Part shown: in pieces, positions 28,107-39,240 of the stretch
Layout: each line of letters opens with the position of its first letter
Numbering within the stretch: the first letter of the stretch is position 1
The notes under the pieces: model-generated
What the model was told of the DNA's origin: nothing
What the model saw: only the letters and a program-made list of their open reading frames with translations
The model's database searches: none
NCBI GenBank assembly: GCA_963720785.1
Contig: CAVRGQ010000003.1
Span: 124,001-188,000, forward strand
Direction of reading: 5' to 3'
DNA length: 64,000 bases
Source: CAVRGQ01 sp963720785
Lineage (GTDB): Bacteria; Actinomycetota; Acidimicrobiia; IMCC26256; DASPTH01
Program-made: the position numbers and the translations under genes

Positions 28107-28954
28107 CTATCCCTGGGCCAGGTGCTCCAGCAGCAGGCGGTTCAACGCCTCCGGGGCCTCCTCGGGCACCCAGTGGCTGATCCCCGGCAGCACCTCGAAG
28201 CGGTACGGGCCTTCCACGAACGAGCCGGTGGCCTCGGCGGCGTCACGCCCGAGTGCCACGTCGTCGTCGGACCACACGTACAGCGTGCGCACGGTGATGG
28301 GACCACTGTCGTCGGTGAAGTCGTTGGCCCGGTACCAGTTCAATCCGCCGGTGAGGGCGGCGCCGTCGTCGGCCGAGAAGACCCGGGCGTACTCCTCGGC
28401 GCCCTCGCCCGAGTGACCCTGGTACGCGGCGCGCAGCATGGCGGCGTCGTCGGCGAGGAAGGCGACCTCGGCGTCGGGCGTGCGGAACCAGTCCATGTAG
28501 GCGGAACGCTCACGCTGGTCGGTGTCGCCGTGGTACGCGGCCACGAACACGCCGGGGTGCGGGGTCGACACCACGCTCAGCGTGCGGACGCGCATCGGGA
28601 ACCGCCCGGCGGCGTACCACGCGACGAACCCGCCCCAGTCGTGACCCACCAGGTGGAAGCGCTCCGCACCGAGCGCGTCGGCGAAGCGCGCGACATCGGC
28701 GGCGAGATGCTCGACGTGGTACTCCGCGAGGTCGTCGTAGCGCACGCCCGGTGCGTAGCCACGCTGGTCGGGCGCGACCGCGCGGTACCCCGCGGCCGCG
28801 AGCCGGGGAGGACGGCGCGCCACTCGAACGAGGTCTCGGGGAAGCCGTGCAGCAACAGCACGAGCTCGCCGCCCTCGGGACCCGCGGCGAGCGCCTCGTG
28901 CACCGCACCGTTCGCCAACGTCAGCGTGATCCGCTCCACTCCTGCTCCTGTCAT
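28107..28954 (-). CDS. alpha/beta-hydrolase, epoxide hydrolase-like (frameshifted)
   Basis: 282 residues after a -1 repair at about 28803-28808. Oxyanion 'LLLHGFPETSFEWR' (HGxP), nucleophile elbow 'LVGHDWGGFVAW' with Asp as nucleophile (GHDWGG), and C-terminal His in 'LPGISHWVPEEAPE'. An Asp nucleophile with HGFP is the epoxide hydrolase/haloalkane dehalogenase pattern. Its ATG overlaps the stop of the exonuclease gene (ATGA). Natural substrate unknown. Confidence 0.82.
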
Positions 28955-29834
28955 CCGAATCTCTGCTGTGCGAGCCGCTCGGCGCGCTTGACCAGCGTGC
29001 CCGCGCCGAGGCGCTGGGCCCACGCGGCGAGGTCGTCGCCCGGCCCGCGCCATTCCCAGTCGTCGACCGTGCCGACGTCGGCGTCGTCGCGCAGTCGGGC
29101 CAGTTCGAGGAACAAGTCGGCCGCCTCCCGCCCGGCGGCGAGCGTGGTTGCGAGCTTCGCCGCGCCGCGCACCGACACCGCCCACTCCGACACGTCGTCG
29201 GGGATGGCGTCGACCGTCTTGTAGTCGCGCGAGCACCGTCGCGGTGGACTTCGCGCCCCAGCCCGGCAGGCCCGGGAAGCCGTCGGCACTGTCGCCGACG
29301 AGCGCCAGGTAGTCGGGGATCGACGCGGGATCCACGCCGAAGCGCTCCCGCACCCCGGCCTCGTCGTACACCTTCCCCTCGCGCCGGCGGTCGACCTGCA
29401 CGATCAACGGGTCGCGCACACATTGCCCGAGGTCCTTGTCGGGGGTGCAGATCAGCACCCGCTCGACGCGCGGGTCCTCACCGCGGCGACGCGCGCCGCG
29501 GAGGCCATGCCATCGTCGGCCTCCACATCGACCATCGCGAACACCGCCACGCCGAGGGCGCGAGCGCGTCCTCCAACAGCGGGAACTGCGTGAGGAGCTC
29601 CGGATCCATGCCCTCGGAGGTCTTGTAGCCGTCGTAGAGGTCGTTGCGGAACGACTCGACCACGTGGTCGGTGGCGACGCCCACATGCGTGGCGCCCTCC
29701 TCCAACATCATCAGCATCGAACCGACCACTCCACGCGTGGCCGCGACCTCGATGCCGTCGGGGTCGAGGTGCGACGGCACCGCGAAGTGGTGACGGAAGA
29801 GCTCATAGGTGCCGTCGACGAGATGGACCTGCAT
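28951..29834 (-). CDS. 5'-3' exonuclease (Pol I N-terminal type, three frameshifts)
   Basis: About 294 residues. N-terminal 'MQVHLVDGTYELFRHHFA' carries the first metal-binding Asp; 'RNDLYDGYKTSEGMDPEL' is the arch region; 'LICTPDKDLGQCV' and 'YLALVGDSADGFPGLPGWGAKSTA' are the metal site and helix-hairpin-helix that binds DNA. Frames change near 29555-29562, 29477-29483 (both -1) and 29223-29231 (+1), but every conserved block survives. It is a stand-alone flap nuclease of replication and repair. The second Met (29834) is chosen as start because it opens the domain. Confidence 0.85.
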
Positions 29835-29900
29835 CGGGAGAGCCTGCCACACCCCGTCGGGTGGGACCGGGCGAGACCCGGCGACTCGCCGGGTATCCCC

Positions 29901-30935
29901 TCAGCCGGTTCGGCGACGCGCCCGGAGCACCTCGTCGTCGACATGATGACCCGACGCGGCTCCTGGGGGGCGCGGCCGGGTCTCGTGGACTTCGATCTCC
30001 CATGCGGGATGGTCGGCGATCGCGGTGGCGAGATCCGCCACACGCACGTTGGCGTCCGCGTCGAACATCCGGCTGGCCGTGTGCGTGTCGACGGGCGCTC
30101 GCATCGGAACGAGGTCGTGACCGACTGCGAGCAGCGTGCCGCCCGGTGCGACGGCGGCGAGGAGGTTGGCCACACCGCGGTCGTCGGGCGTGCGCGGGAT
30201 CGCCGGGTACTGCACCGACACGAGGTCGAACGTCTCCCCGCCGAACGGGTCGGGCGCGTTGACGTTCGCGTGGTTCCGGGCGATGTCGACGCCGCGCTCC
30301 GCGGCGGCGTCCGCGACCCGTCCGAGCGCGTTGCGTGAGATCTCGTTGGCGGTGATCTGCCACCCCTGCTCGGCGAGCCACACGGAGTCGCCGCCCTCGC
30401 CCGCGCCGACGTCGAGCGCGCGCCCCGGTGTCATCCCCGTGACCTCGGCCACGAGGGTGCCGTTCGGGTTGCCGCTCCACACCTGGTCGCCGCCGTAGCG
30501 ATGGTCCCACTCGTGTTCGTCGGGCGACTCGGGGAGGTCGACGTCGTCGTCATCCCACACGAGCGAGTGCGCGAGCGCCGATCCGTCGCGCGTGCCGGTG
30601 GCGAGCAGGACGTGACGGGCGACGACCGCGTGGCCGCCGACCACCGTCACCCGCACCCGCCTGGCATCCTCGGCCGTCACCGTGCATGCACGCGCGGCGA
30701 GCACGTTGCCGCCGTGGCGCCGGACCGCTTCGCGCTGGTGCTCGTCACCGGTGTCGTCGCCGGTGTCGGCGCCGGCGTGGAGCACGATGACCGAGCGTCC
30801 CTGGCGGCCGAGCTCGGCCGCGGCGCCCAACCCCGCCGAGGTCGCGCCGAGCACGGCGACGTCGCAGTGGCGCAGCAGCGCGGCTCGTCCGTGATCGTGA
30901 TCGTGGCGATCGTGATCGTGGGTGGCGTCGGTCAC
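29901..30935 (-). CDS. compact FAD/NAD-binding domain fused to a SAM methyltransferase
   Basis: 344 residues with no frame break. A His/Asp-rich start (about residues 6-15) is followed by a Rossmann-like dinucleotide motif 'CDVAVLGATSAGLGAAAELG' (24-43) and the far strand 'HVLLATGTRDGSA' (108-120), the first and last parts of a thioredoxin-reductase-like domain. After an acidic linker (128-142) comes a TPMT/Methyltransf_25-type domain: 'YGGDQVWSGNPNGTLV' and motif I 'ALDVGAGEGGDSVWLAEQGW'. Longer bifunctional oxidoreductase-methyltransferases are known in actinobacteria; here the oxidoreductase half is cut to about 125 residues. The GTG at 30935 is the likely start. It lies 18 bases after the monooxygenase. 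Confidence 0.75.
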   Translation of the reverse strand: MTDATHDHDRHDHDHGRAALLRHCDVAVLGATSAGLGAAAELGRQGRSVIVLHAGADTGDDTGDEHQREAVRRHGGNVLAARACTVTAEDARRVRVTVVGGHAVVARHVLLATGTRDGSALAHSLVWDDDDVDLPESPDEHEWDHRYGGDQVWSGNPNGTLVAEVTGMTPGRALDVGAGEGGDSVWLAEQGWQITANEISRNALGRVADAAAERGVDIARNHANVNAPDPFGGETFDLVSVQYPAIPRTPDDRGVANLLAAVAPGGTLLAVGHDLVPMRAPVDTHTASRMFDADANVRVADLATAIADHPAWEIEVHETRPRPPGAASGHHVDDEVLRARRRTG

Positions 30936-30952
30936 GGTGTCGGCGTCGTCGC

Positions 30953-32587
<1,635 letters not shown>

Positions 32588-32642
32588 GGAGGCTCACACT
32601 GTCAGATCGACGGCGTCGTTGCCCACCTGCCAAGCTGCGCCG

Positions 32643-33552
32643 ATGCAGTACCTCATCCAGCACCCCGAGCCGATCGGCATCGAGCGCGACCTGTTCACTG
32701 CGGGCGAGGTGGTCCCGGTGGCGAAGGCGGTCGAGGCTGCCGGGTGGGACGGCCTGGCGTTCACCGAGCACCCGGCCGGCACCTACCGCTGGCTCGCCGA
32801 AGGCGGCGGGCACCAGACGCTCGACCCGTTCGTGGCCCTCGGTGCCGCGGCCGCGGTGACCGAGCGCATCACGTTGCTCACCTACCTCGCGGTGGTCCCC
32901 TACCGGAACCCGCTCGTGCTCGCGAAGGCGGCCGCGACCGTCGACATGATCTCGGGTGGCCGGTTCGTGCTCGGCGCGGGCACCGGATACATGAAGGGCG
33001 AGTTCTTCGCCGTCGGTGTCGACTTCGACGAGCGCAACGAGCTGTTCGACGAGGCGCTCGAGGTGATGCCGCTGCACTGGAGCGGCGAGGTGTTCAGCTA
33101 CGAGGGGAAGCACTTCAACGCCGCGTGACGTCATCGCCCGGCCGTCGCCGCGCCGGCAGATCCCGATCTGGCTCGGCGGCAACTCGAAGCTCACCCGCCG
33201 CCGCGTCGCCCAGCGCTGCCAGGGGTGGATGCCGATGCCCGGCCCGCCCGAGATGGCGGCCACCACCCGTACCGCCCACCTCGGTGGCCTCGACGACATC
33301 GCCGTGGCCATCCGCGACATCAAGGACGCCGCGGGCGAACGGGCCGCCGAGCTCGATTTCATGATCCTCTACACCGACGACTCCATCCTGCGCCTCGACG
33401 TCGACGTCGAGCGCCACCGGGAGGCGTTGGCACAGATCCGCGACGCCGGGGCCACCTGGGTGTCGTTCGCGTGGGACTTCTCCGCCCAGGCCGAGACCCT
33501 GGAGTTCGTGCAGGGGTTCGGCGAGACGTATCTCGGCGACGATCGCGTCTAG
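32643..33552 (+). CDS. LLM-class F420-type flavin oxidoreductase (frameshifted)
   Basis: Luciferase-like monooxygenase, 302 residues after removal of one base at about 33120-33126 (restores 'HFNARDVIARP', then 'RRQIPIWLGGNS'). 'FTEHPAGTYRWLAEGG', 'RITLLTYLAVVPYRNPLVLAKAAATVDMISGGRFVLGAGTGYMKGEF' (outline) and 'FDEALEVM' fit the F420-dependent TIGR03619-like subgroup; FbiC in this window supports F420 as cofactor. Divergent from the monooxygenase gene. Substrate unknown. Confidence 0.85.
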
Positions 33553-33566
33553 CGGCCCTCCGGCAG

Positions 33567-33572
33567 TACCCT
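33567..33572 (+). promoter_or_regulatory. -10 box TACCCT of the acyl desaturase gene (leaderless)
   Basis: TACCCT ends seven bases before the GTG at 33580. Confidence 0.5.
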
Positions 33573-33579
33573 CGGACCC

Positions 33580-34482
33580 GTGGACGACGACGCGCTGCTG
33601 GCCGAACTGACCCCCACCGCGACCCAGCTCCTCGACCGTCACCTCGGGACGGCCAAGGAATGGTTCCCGCACGAGTTGGTGCCGTGGAGCCGCGGGCGCG
33701 ACTTCTTCGAGGGTGAGGAGTTCGACCCGGCCGACGCCGGCCTCGAGCCGGGCATCCGCAGCGCGCTCCTGGTGAACCTCCTCACCGAGGACAACCTCCC
33801 GCACTACTTCGGCAACATCCAGGCCCGCTTCGGGCGCGACGACGTGTGGGGTGAGTGGGGCCGACGCTGGACTGCCGAGGAAGGCCGCCACACGATCGTG
33901 ATCCGCGACTACCTCACTGTCACGCGCTCGATCGACCTGCGTGAGCTCGAGCGCACCCGCATGATCCAGGTGGCGGGTGGCGTCGTGCCGAACCCGCCCG
34001 GCATCGCCGACGGCATCGTCTACGTCGCGCTGCAGGAGCTGGCCACACGCATCGCGCACCGCAACACGGGCAAGCTGCTCGAGGACGAAGCCGGCAAGAA
34101 CGTGATGATCCGCGTCGCCGCCGACGAGAACCTGCACCACCTCTTCTACCGCGACCTCGTGTCCACCGCGATCGAGATCGACCCGTCGTCCGTGGTCGAA
34201 GCGATCGACCGGAGGGTGCGCGACTTCGAGATGCCCGGCACCGGCATCCCCGACTTCAACGCGCACACGAAGCTCATTGCCGCGGCCGGCATCTACGACT
34301 TCGCGTTGCACCACGACCAGATCCTCGTGCCCGTGGTGTTCACGCACTGGAAGATCGAGCAGCTCACCGGCCTCACCCCCGAGGCGGAGGAAGCGCGTGA
34401 CCGCGTCGTGCGCTACGTGGAGCGTCTCGGTCAGCTCGCGAAGCGGATCAGCAGCGCGCAGCGCGAACTGACCGGAGACTGA
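33580..34482 (+). CDS. diiron acyl-ACP desaturase-like protein (FA_desaturase_2)
   Basis: 300 residues, all-helical ferritin-like desaturase. Iron ligands are visible as 'LTEDNLPHYF' (first Glu), 'TAEEGRHTIVIRDYL' (EExxH) and 'ADENLHHLFYRDL' (DExxH); 'MIQVAGGVVPNPPGIADGIVYVALQELATRIAHRN' (outline) holds the remaining Glu. Mycobacterial DesA1/DesA2 are the nearest described relatives. It would introduce a double bond into acyl-ACP for membrane lipids. Electron donor partner is not adjacent. Confidence 0.88.
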   Translation: MDDDALLAELTPTATQLLDRHLGTAKEWFPHELVPWSRGRDFFEGEEFDPADAGLEPGIRSALLVNLLTEDNLPHYFGNIQARFGRDDVWGEWGRRWTAEEGRHTIVIRDYLTVTRSIDLRELERTRMIQVAGGVVPNPPGIADGIVYVALQELATRIAHRNTGKLLEDEAGKNVMIRVAADENLHHLFYRDLVSTAIEIDPSSVVEAIDRRVRDFEMPGTGIPDFNAHTKLIAAAGIYDFALHHDQILVPVVFTHWKIEQLTGLTPEAEEARDRVVRYVERLGQLAKRISSAQRELTGD

Positions 34483-34488
34483 CCGGCG
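34467..34488. repeat. 11-bp tandem repeat covering the desaturase stop
   Basis: actgaccggag then actgaccggcg, followed by a partial actg. The stop TGA (34480-34482) lies in the second copy. Confidence 0.6.
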
Positions 34489-34495
34489 ACTGCGC

Positions 34496-34957
34496 TCAGC
34501 CGCGTCCGTTCAGGGCACGGGCGCGGAACTGCTGCAGCCCGAGGTCGACGATCCGGTCGTGCGCCCAGCCCATCGCGGGCCGCGCCACCCGAGCCGCGTC
34601 GCGCAGCATCCTGCGTTCGAGCGACAGCGTCCACTCCAACCGTGCCCGGCACCCGTCGGCCGCAGGGTGCACCGCCAACGACGCCGGTCCGCTGAGGTCG
34701 CCGCCGACGTCCACGGTCACGAGGCGACCGGGAGACACGTCGACGACCACGGTGTGGCACCGCAGGCGGTACCCGAGCGGTGACCGGATCACGAACTGGG
34801 CGCGGCCCCCGGCGGCGAACGGATCCCCGTCGGTCTCGAGGTGCTCGATCCAGGGCCACCACTGACGGTAGCGGTCCGTGTCAGCGAGCATGGACCAGAG
34901 CGACGCCGCCGACGTCGGGAACGAGATCTCACGCTCGGCGCGGAACGGGGCGGGCAC
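34496..34957 (-). CDS. SRPBCC-fold protein (polyketide cyclase/START-like)
   Basis: 153 residues with the expected helix-grip pattern: 'EREISFPTSAASLWSMLADTDRYRQWWPWIEHLE' at the N-terminus (outline), a curved sheet through 'AQFVIRSPLGYRLRCHTVV', and a C-terminal long helix 'RVARPAMGWAHDRIVDLGLQQF'. It binds a hydrophobic ligand in a central cavity; the ligand is unknown. Convergent with the desaturase, 13 bases apart. Confidence 0.8.
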   Translation of the reverse strand: MPAPFRAEREISFPTSAASLWSMLADTDRYRQWWPWIEHLETDGDPFAAGGRAQFVIRSPLGYRLRCHTVVVDVSPGRLVTVDVGGDLSGPASLAVHPAADGCRARLEWTLSLERRMLRDAARVARPAMGWAHDRIVDLGLQQFRARALNGRG

Positions 34958-34999
34958 CGGGAGAGGATGGTTCCCGAATCAGGAGGGCGCAAGCGGGGA

Positions 35000-35953
35000 T
35001 CAGCTGGGGGCGAGCAGGGCGTCGTCGGCCGGCACCACGGCATCGGCCGGGGCTCGGTGACGGAACAGCCCGAGGTACAGCACCAAGGTCATGGCGAACA
35101 CCGCGGTGGCGCCGGCGACGTGCACGAGCACGAGGCCCGCGGGGATGTCGGTGAAGTACTGCGTGTAACCCACCGCCGCCTGGGCCACCAGCACGATCAG
35201 CAACCAGCTGACCTTCGACATCACCGGCTTCGGCACGCGGTCCTGGCGGATGAACCACAGCATCAGCAGCACCGCGGCGAGGAACACCATCACGATGATG
35301 CCGTGGATGCGCGCGGCGTCGGGGATCGGGATGTCGATGCGCTTGACGTTGTCCTTCGGCGCGCCACCACTGTGCGGGCCGGCGCCGGTGACGACGGTGC
35401 CGGTGAACAGCACCAGGCTCACGAGCACGAGCAGCCCGCGGCCGAGCACGACGATGCGGCGCGACACCATCGGCTCCCCGGGCGCGACGGCCTGTTCGTC
35501 GGGGATGCCGGCCCGGTGCACCAGCACGATCGCGTCGGCGAGCAGCACGATGGAGAGCAGGAAGTGCCCCATCACGAACGGCGGCGACAGGTCGGCGAGC
35601 ACGGCGAGGCCACCGAGCACCGCCTGCGCGAACACGCCGGCGACCAGACCCCACGACAGCCACACGAGATCACGCCGGCGCGGCGTGCGCACGAGGCTGC
35701 CGAGGACGGCCACGATCACCGCGATCGACACCGCGCCCGTGAACATGCGGTTGAGCGACTCGATCCACTGGTGGGAGTCGGACGCCGCGACCGCGGTGAG
35801 CTGGCCGTCGGCGCAGTTGGGCCACTGCGGGCAGCCCAGACCCGAAGCGGTCAGGCGCACGGCCGCGCCGCTGACGATGATCACCGCGACGAAGATCGCA
35901 GCGACGACGGTGACCCGCCGGTAGGCGCTCGGGCTCAGGTGCGGGACCCGCAT
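35000..35953 (-). CDS. ctaA: haem A synthase CtaA
   Basis: 317 residues, eight membrane segments in two four-helix halves. 'RLTASGLGCPQWPNC' holds the extracellular cysteine pair, 'WIESLNRMFTGAVSI' the conserved Glu of haem A synthase, and His ligands are in 'FVMGHFLLS', 'ARIHGIIVM' and 'LVLVHVAGATAV'. 'VVTGAGPHSGG' is the mid-protein COX15/CtaA signature. It oxidises haem O, made by ctaB (11621), to haem A. TACGAT lies seven bases before the ATG. Confidence 0.93.
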   Translation of the reverse strand: MRVPHLSPSAYRRVTVVAAIFVAVIIVSGAAVRLTASGLGCPQWPNCADGQLTAVAASDSHQWIESLNRMFTGAVSIAVIVAVLGSLVRTPRRRDLVWLSWGLVAGVFAQAVLGGLAVLADLSPPFVMGHFLLSIVLLADAIVLVHRAGIPDEQAVAPGEPMVSRRIVVLGRGLLVLVSLVLFTGTVVTGAGPHSGGAPKDNVKRIDIPIPDAARIHGIIVMVFLAAVLLMLWFIRQDRVPKPVMSKVSWLLIVLVAQAAVGYTQYFTDIPAGLVLVHVAGATAVFAMTLVLYLGLFRHRAPADAVVPADDALLAPS

Positions 35954-36048
35954 GGCCGTGATCGTACGGGGTCGGGCCCGCCGGTCAGGAGTCCGGGGGC
36001 CGAGCGCTGGAGGCTCAACCTCCTGCCCCGGCTACCTCGCTCCGCTCG

Positions 36049-37921
36049 CTACGCCTCCTGCTTGGCCCGCTTGGTGGCGCGGCCACGCTTGTTGGCGTCG
36101 AGCTCCACCTTGCGCAGCCGGATGTTCACCGGCGTGACCTCGACGCATTCGTCGTCGGCGATGAATTCCAGCGCCTGCTCCAGCGACATCGGCCGCGGCG
36201 GCACGAGCCGCTCGGTGTTGTCGGAACCCGAAGCCCGCATGTTGGTGAGCTTCTTCTCCTTGATGGGGTTCACGTCCATCTCGTCGGAGCGGGCGTTCTC
36301 CCCCACGATCATGCCCTCGTAGACCTCGACGCCGGGGCCGACGAGCATCTGGCCCCGCTCCTGCAGGTTCATGAGCGCGAACGTGTTGGTGACGCCGCGG
36401 CGGTCGGACACCAGCGAGCCGGTCGGACGGGTGCGCAGGGCGCCGTGCCAGGGCTCGTAACGGTCGAACACGTGGTGGAGCATGCCGGTGCCGCGCGTCT
36501 CGGTCATGAACTCGGTGCGGAAGCCGATGAGGCCACGGGCGGGCACGAGGTACTCCATGCGCACCCAGCCGGTGCCGTGGTTCACCATCTGCTCCATGCG
36601 GCCCTTGCGCAGCGCGAGGAGCTGGGTGACCACACCGAGGTAGTCCTCGGGAACGTCGACGGTGACGTGCTCGACCGGCTCGTGGATCTTGCCGTTCACC
36701 TCGCGGGTGACGACCTCGGGCTTGCCGACGGTGAGCTCGAAGCCCTCGCGTCGCATGGTCTCGACGAGCACCGCGAGCTGCAGCTCGCCGCGGCCCTGGA
36801 CCTCCCAGGCGTCGGGACGGTCGGTGTTCAGGATGCGCAACGACACGTTGCCGATGAGCTCCTGGTCGAGGCGGCCCTTGACCTGACGGGCGGTGAGCTT
36901 CGAGCCGTCGGCGCCGGCGAGCGGCGACGTGTTGATGCCGATGGTCATCGACAGGCTCGGGTCGTCGACGTGGATCACCGGCAGCGGACGCGGGTCGTCG
37001 GGGTCGGCGAGGGTCTCACCGATGGTGACGTCGGCGAGGCCGGCGATCGCCATGATGTCGCCCGGGCCCACTTCGTCGGCGTCGACGCGCTCGAGCGCCT
37101 CGGTGACGTAGAGCTCGGTGATACGCACGTTCTCGATGGTGCCGTCGGCGCGGCACCAGGCGACCGACTGACCCTTGCGCATGTGCCCGTGGCGCACGCG
37201 GCACAGCGCGATGCGGCCGACGTAGGGCGACGCGTCGAGGTTGGTGACCAGCGCCTGCAGCGGGTGCTCGGGGTCGTACTCGGGTGCGGGGATGTGCTCG
37301 AGGATCATCTCGAACAGCGGCTTGAGCCCGTCGGGCCCACCGTCGACGCCCGCCTTCAACGCGGGGTCGTCGCCGTCGAGCAGCGCGAGGCCGTCGCGCG
37401 CGTTGGCGTAGATGATCGGGAAGTCGATCTGGTGCTCGTCGGCGTCGAGGTCGAGGAACAGCTCCTCCACCTCGTGCACGACCTCGGCGACGCGGGCGTC
37501 GGGGCGGTCGACCTTGTTGACCACGAGGATCACCGGCAGGCGCGCCTCGAGCGTCTTGCGCAGCACGAAGCGCGTCTGCGGCAGCGGGCCCTCGCTGGCG
37601 TCGACGAGCAGCAGCACGCCGTCGACCATGGTGAGGCCGCGCTCCACCTCGCCGCCGAAGTCGGCGTGGCCGGGCGTGTCGATGATGTTGATCTTCACGT
37701 CGCCGTAGCGGACCGCCGTGTTCTTGGCGAGGATCGTGATGCCCTTCTCGCGCTCGAGGTCGTTCGAGTCCATGACCCGGTCGACGAGCTCCTCACGCGC
37801 GCTGAAGGCTCCGGTCTGGCGCAGCATGGCGTCGACGAGGGTGGTCTTGCCGTGGTCGACGTGGGCGACGATGGCGACGTTTCGAATGGCCTCGTTCCGA
37901 GGCAAGACGCCGCGAGGACAT
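36049..37921 (-). CDS. typA: ribosome-associated GTPase TypA/BipA (probable frameshift at N-terminus)
   Basis: Translational GTPase: G1 'AIVAHVDHGKTTLVDAML', G2/switch I 'EREKGITILAK', G3 'NIIDTPGHADFGGEVER', G4 'LVVNKVDRPDAR', followed by EF-G-like domains II, III and V and the BipA C-terminal domain ('RGLIGFRTEFMTETRGTG', 'PIKEKKLTNMRAS'). It assists 50S assembly under stress. The main frame has no good start: an ATG at 37947 sits inside the -10 box TAGCAT. A GAAAGG Shine-Dalgarno points to the ATG at 37921, one base out of frame, so I infer one extra base around 37885-37915. Confidence 0.93.
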
Positions 37922-37945
37922 GGCGACCTTTCAGGGGGGACTGCC

Positions 37946-37951
37946 ATGCTA
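37946..37951 (-). promoter_or_regulatory. -10 box TAGCAT of typA
   Basis: On the minus strand TAGCAT is followed by a leader of about 18 bases, then GAAAGG and ATG at 37921. Unlike most genes here typA appears to have a short 5' leader with a Shine-Dalgarno. Confidence 0.45.
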
Positions 37952-37981
37952 CCGGGCACGTCCGCCGATGGAGGGACCGCG

Positions 37982-38965
37982 ATGACCACGAACTACGACG
38001 AATTCGGCCTGTTTCACGAGAACGCCGCCGAATGGGGCCTCGCCTACGCCGGCCCGCCGACGGTGCGCCGGGAGTCGGTGGTGACCGCCGGCGAGGGCGG
38101 CGACGTGCGCCTGAGCGCCCTGGTCTGGGGCACCTCCACCCCGGAGCTGGTGCTGGTGCACGGCGGCGGCCAGAACGCCCACACCTGGGACACGGTGGCG
38201 CTGGCGCTCGGCCGCTCCCTGATCGCGGTCGACCTGCCCGGCCACGGCCATTCGGGCCCGCTGCCCGACGCGCCGTTCGCCCCCACCGAGTTCGGGGCCC
38301 GGGTGGAACAGCTGGTCGCCGCGCTCGCGCCGTCGGCCCGGGTGGTCGTGGGGATGTCGCTCGGTGGGCTGACGTCGATCGCGCTGGCGGCCCGGGCCCC
38401 GCAGCTCGTGCGCCGGCTCGCACTGGTGGACGTGCTCCCGACCATCGACCCGCAGAAGGCCGCGCCCATCGCCGAGTTCATCAACGGCCCCGAGAGCTTC
38501 GCCTCCTTCGACGAGATCCTCGAACGCACGGTTCTCTTCAACCCGACCCGGTCGGAGTCGTCGCTGCGACGCGGCGTGCTGCACAACGCGGTGGAGCGCG
38601 ACGACGGCACCTGGGTGTGGCGCCACCAGCAGCACTGGGACATCCCCGGGGTCTCCACGACTCGCGAGATGGTCGCGGCCCGCGACGGCGAGGACGGCGG
38701 GGTCGGTGCCGACGCGGCCGAGGTGGTGGCGGAGAGCATGAGCCCCTACGACGCCTTCTGGAACGACCTCGGCGAGTACCCGGGCCCGCTCATGCTCGTG
38801 CGCGGTCTCGCGAAGGGCACGATCATCGACGACTCCGCGGTGGCCGAGCTGCTGCACCGTCGCCCCGACGCCCGCGTGGAATCCGTCGACGGCGCCGGCC
38901 ACTCCATCCAGGGCGATCGGCCGCTCGAGCTCGCCGCCCTCCTCGACGACTTCGCCGACGCCTGA
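37982..38965 (+). CDS. alpha/beta-hydrolase
   Basis: 327 residues. Oxyanion 'LVLVHGGGQNAHTW', nucleophile elbow 'VVVGMSLGGLTSIAL' (Ser in GMSLGG), and C-terminal His in 'VDGAGHSIQGDRP'. A Ser-Asp-His esterase or C-C hydrolase; a lid domain of about 110 residues lies between the core strands (residues about 150-260). ggaggga lies about 6 bases before the ATG. Divergent from typA. Substrate unknown. Confidence 0.82.
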   Translation: MTTNYDEFGLFHENAAEWGLAYAGPPTVRRESVVTAGEGGDVRLSALVWGTSTPELVLVHGGGQNAHTWDTVALALGRSLIAVDLPGHGHSGPLPDAPFAPTEFGARVEQLVAALAPSARVVVGMSLGGLTSIALAARAPQLVRRLALVDVLPTIDPQKAAPIAEFINGPESFASFDEILERTVLFNPTRSESSLRRGVLHNAVERDDGTWVWRHQQHWDIPGVSTTREMVAARDGEDGGVGADAAEVVAESMSPYDAFWNDLGEYPGPLMLVRGLAKGTIIDDSAVAELLHRRPDARVESVDGAGHSIQGDRPLELAALLDDFADA

Positions 38966-38997
38966 TCCGTCAGCGGCATGTTCCGTCAGCTGCGCCG

Positions 38998-39231
38998 CTA
39001 CCGACGGCGGCGACCGGCGCGCAGGTAGAGCACCGGGCCGATCGGCTGCACGAAGCACCCGAGGAACCACAGCAACTTCGGCCCGCGCACCTCGCGCGCC
39101 GGACGCTTCGCGAGATCCCGCAACGCGATACTCGTGAGCACCAGTTCCACGATCGCGCCCACCACGATCGCGACCCGCTGCTCGAACGACAGCTCTGACC
39201 AACGTTTCTTCTTCGACCAACTGCTCGCCAT
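38998..39231 (-). CDS. small PLDc_N-type membrane protein
   Basis: 77 residues. A membrane segment 'VAIVVGAIVELVLTSIAL', a basic loop 'RDLAKRPAREVRGPK', a second segment 'LLWFLGCFVQPIGPVLYL' and a basic end, which is the phospholipase-D-nuclease N-terminal (PLDc_N) arrangement found alone in many actinobacteria. Role unknown. TAGGGT lies six bases before the ATG. Confidence 0.7.
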   Translation of the reverse strand: MASSWSKKKRWSELSFEQRVAIVVGAIVELVLTSIALRDLAKRPAREVRGPKLLWFLGCFVQPIGPVLYLRAGRRRR

Positions 39232-39240
39232 GGCGCGACC

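Noticed and set aside
36445..39198. A 917-codon plus-strand open frame.
   Set aside because: It is antisense to typA and then the wrong frame of the alpha/beta-hydrolase. Long antisense frames are expected at this GC content.
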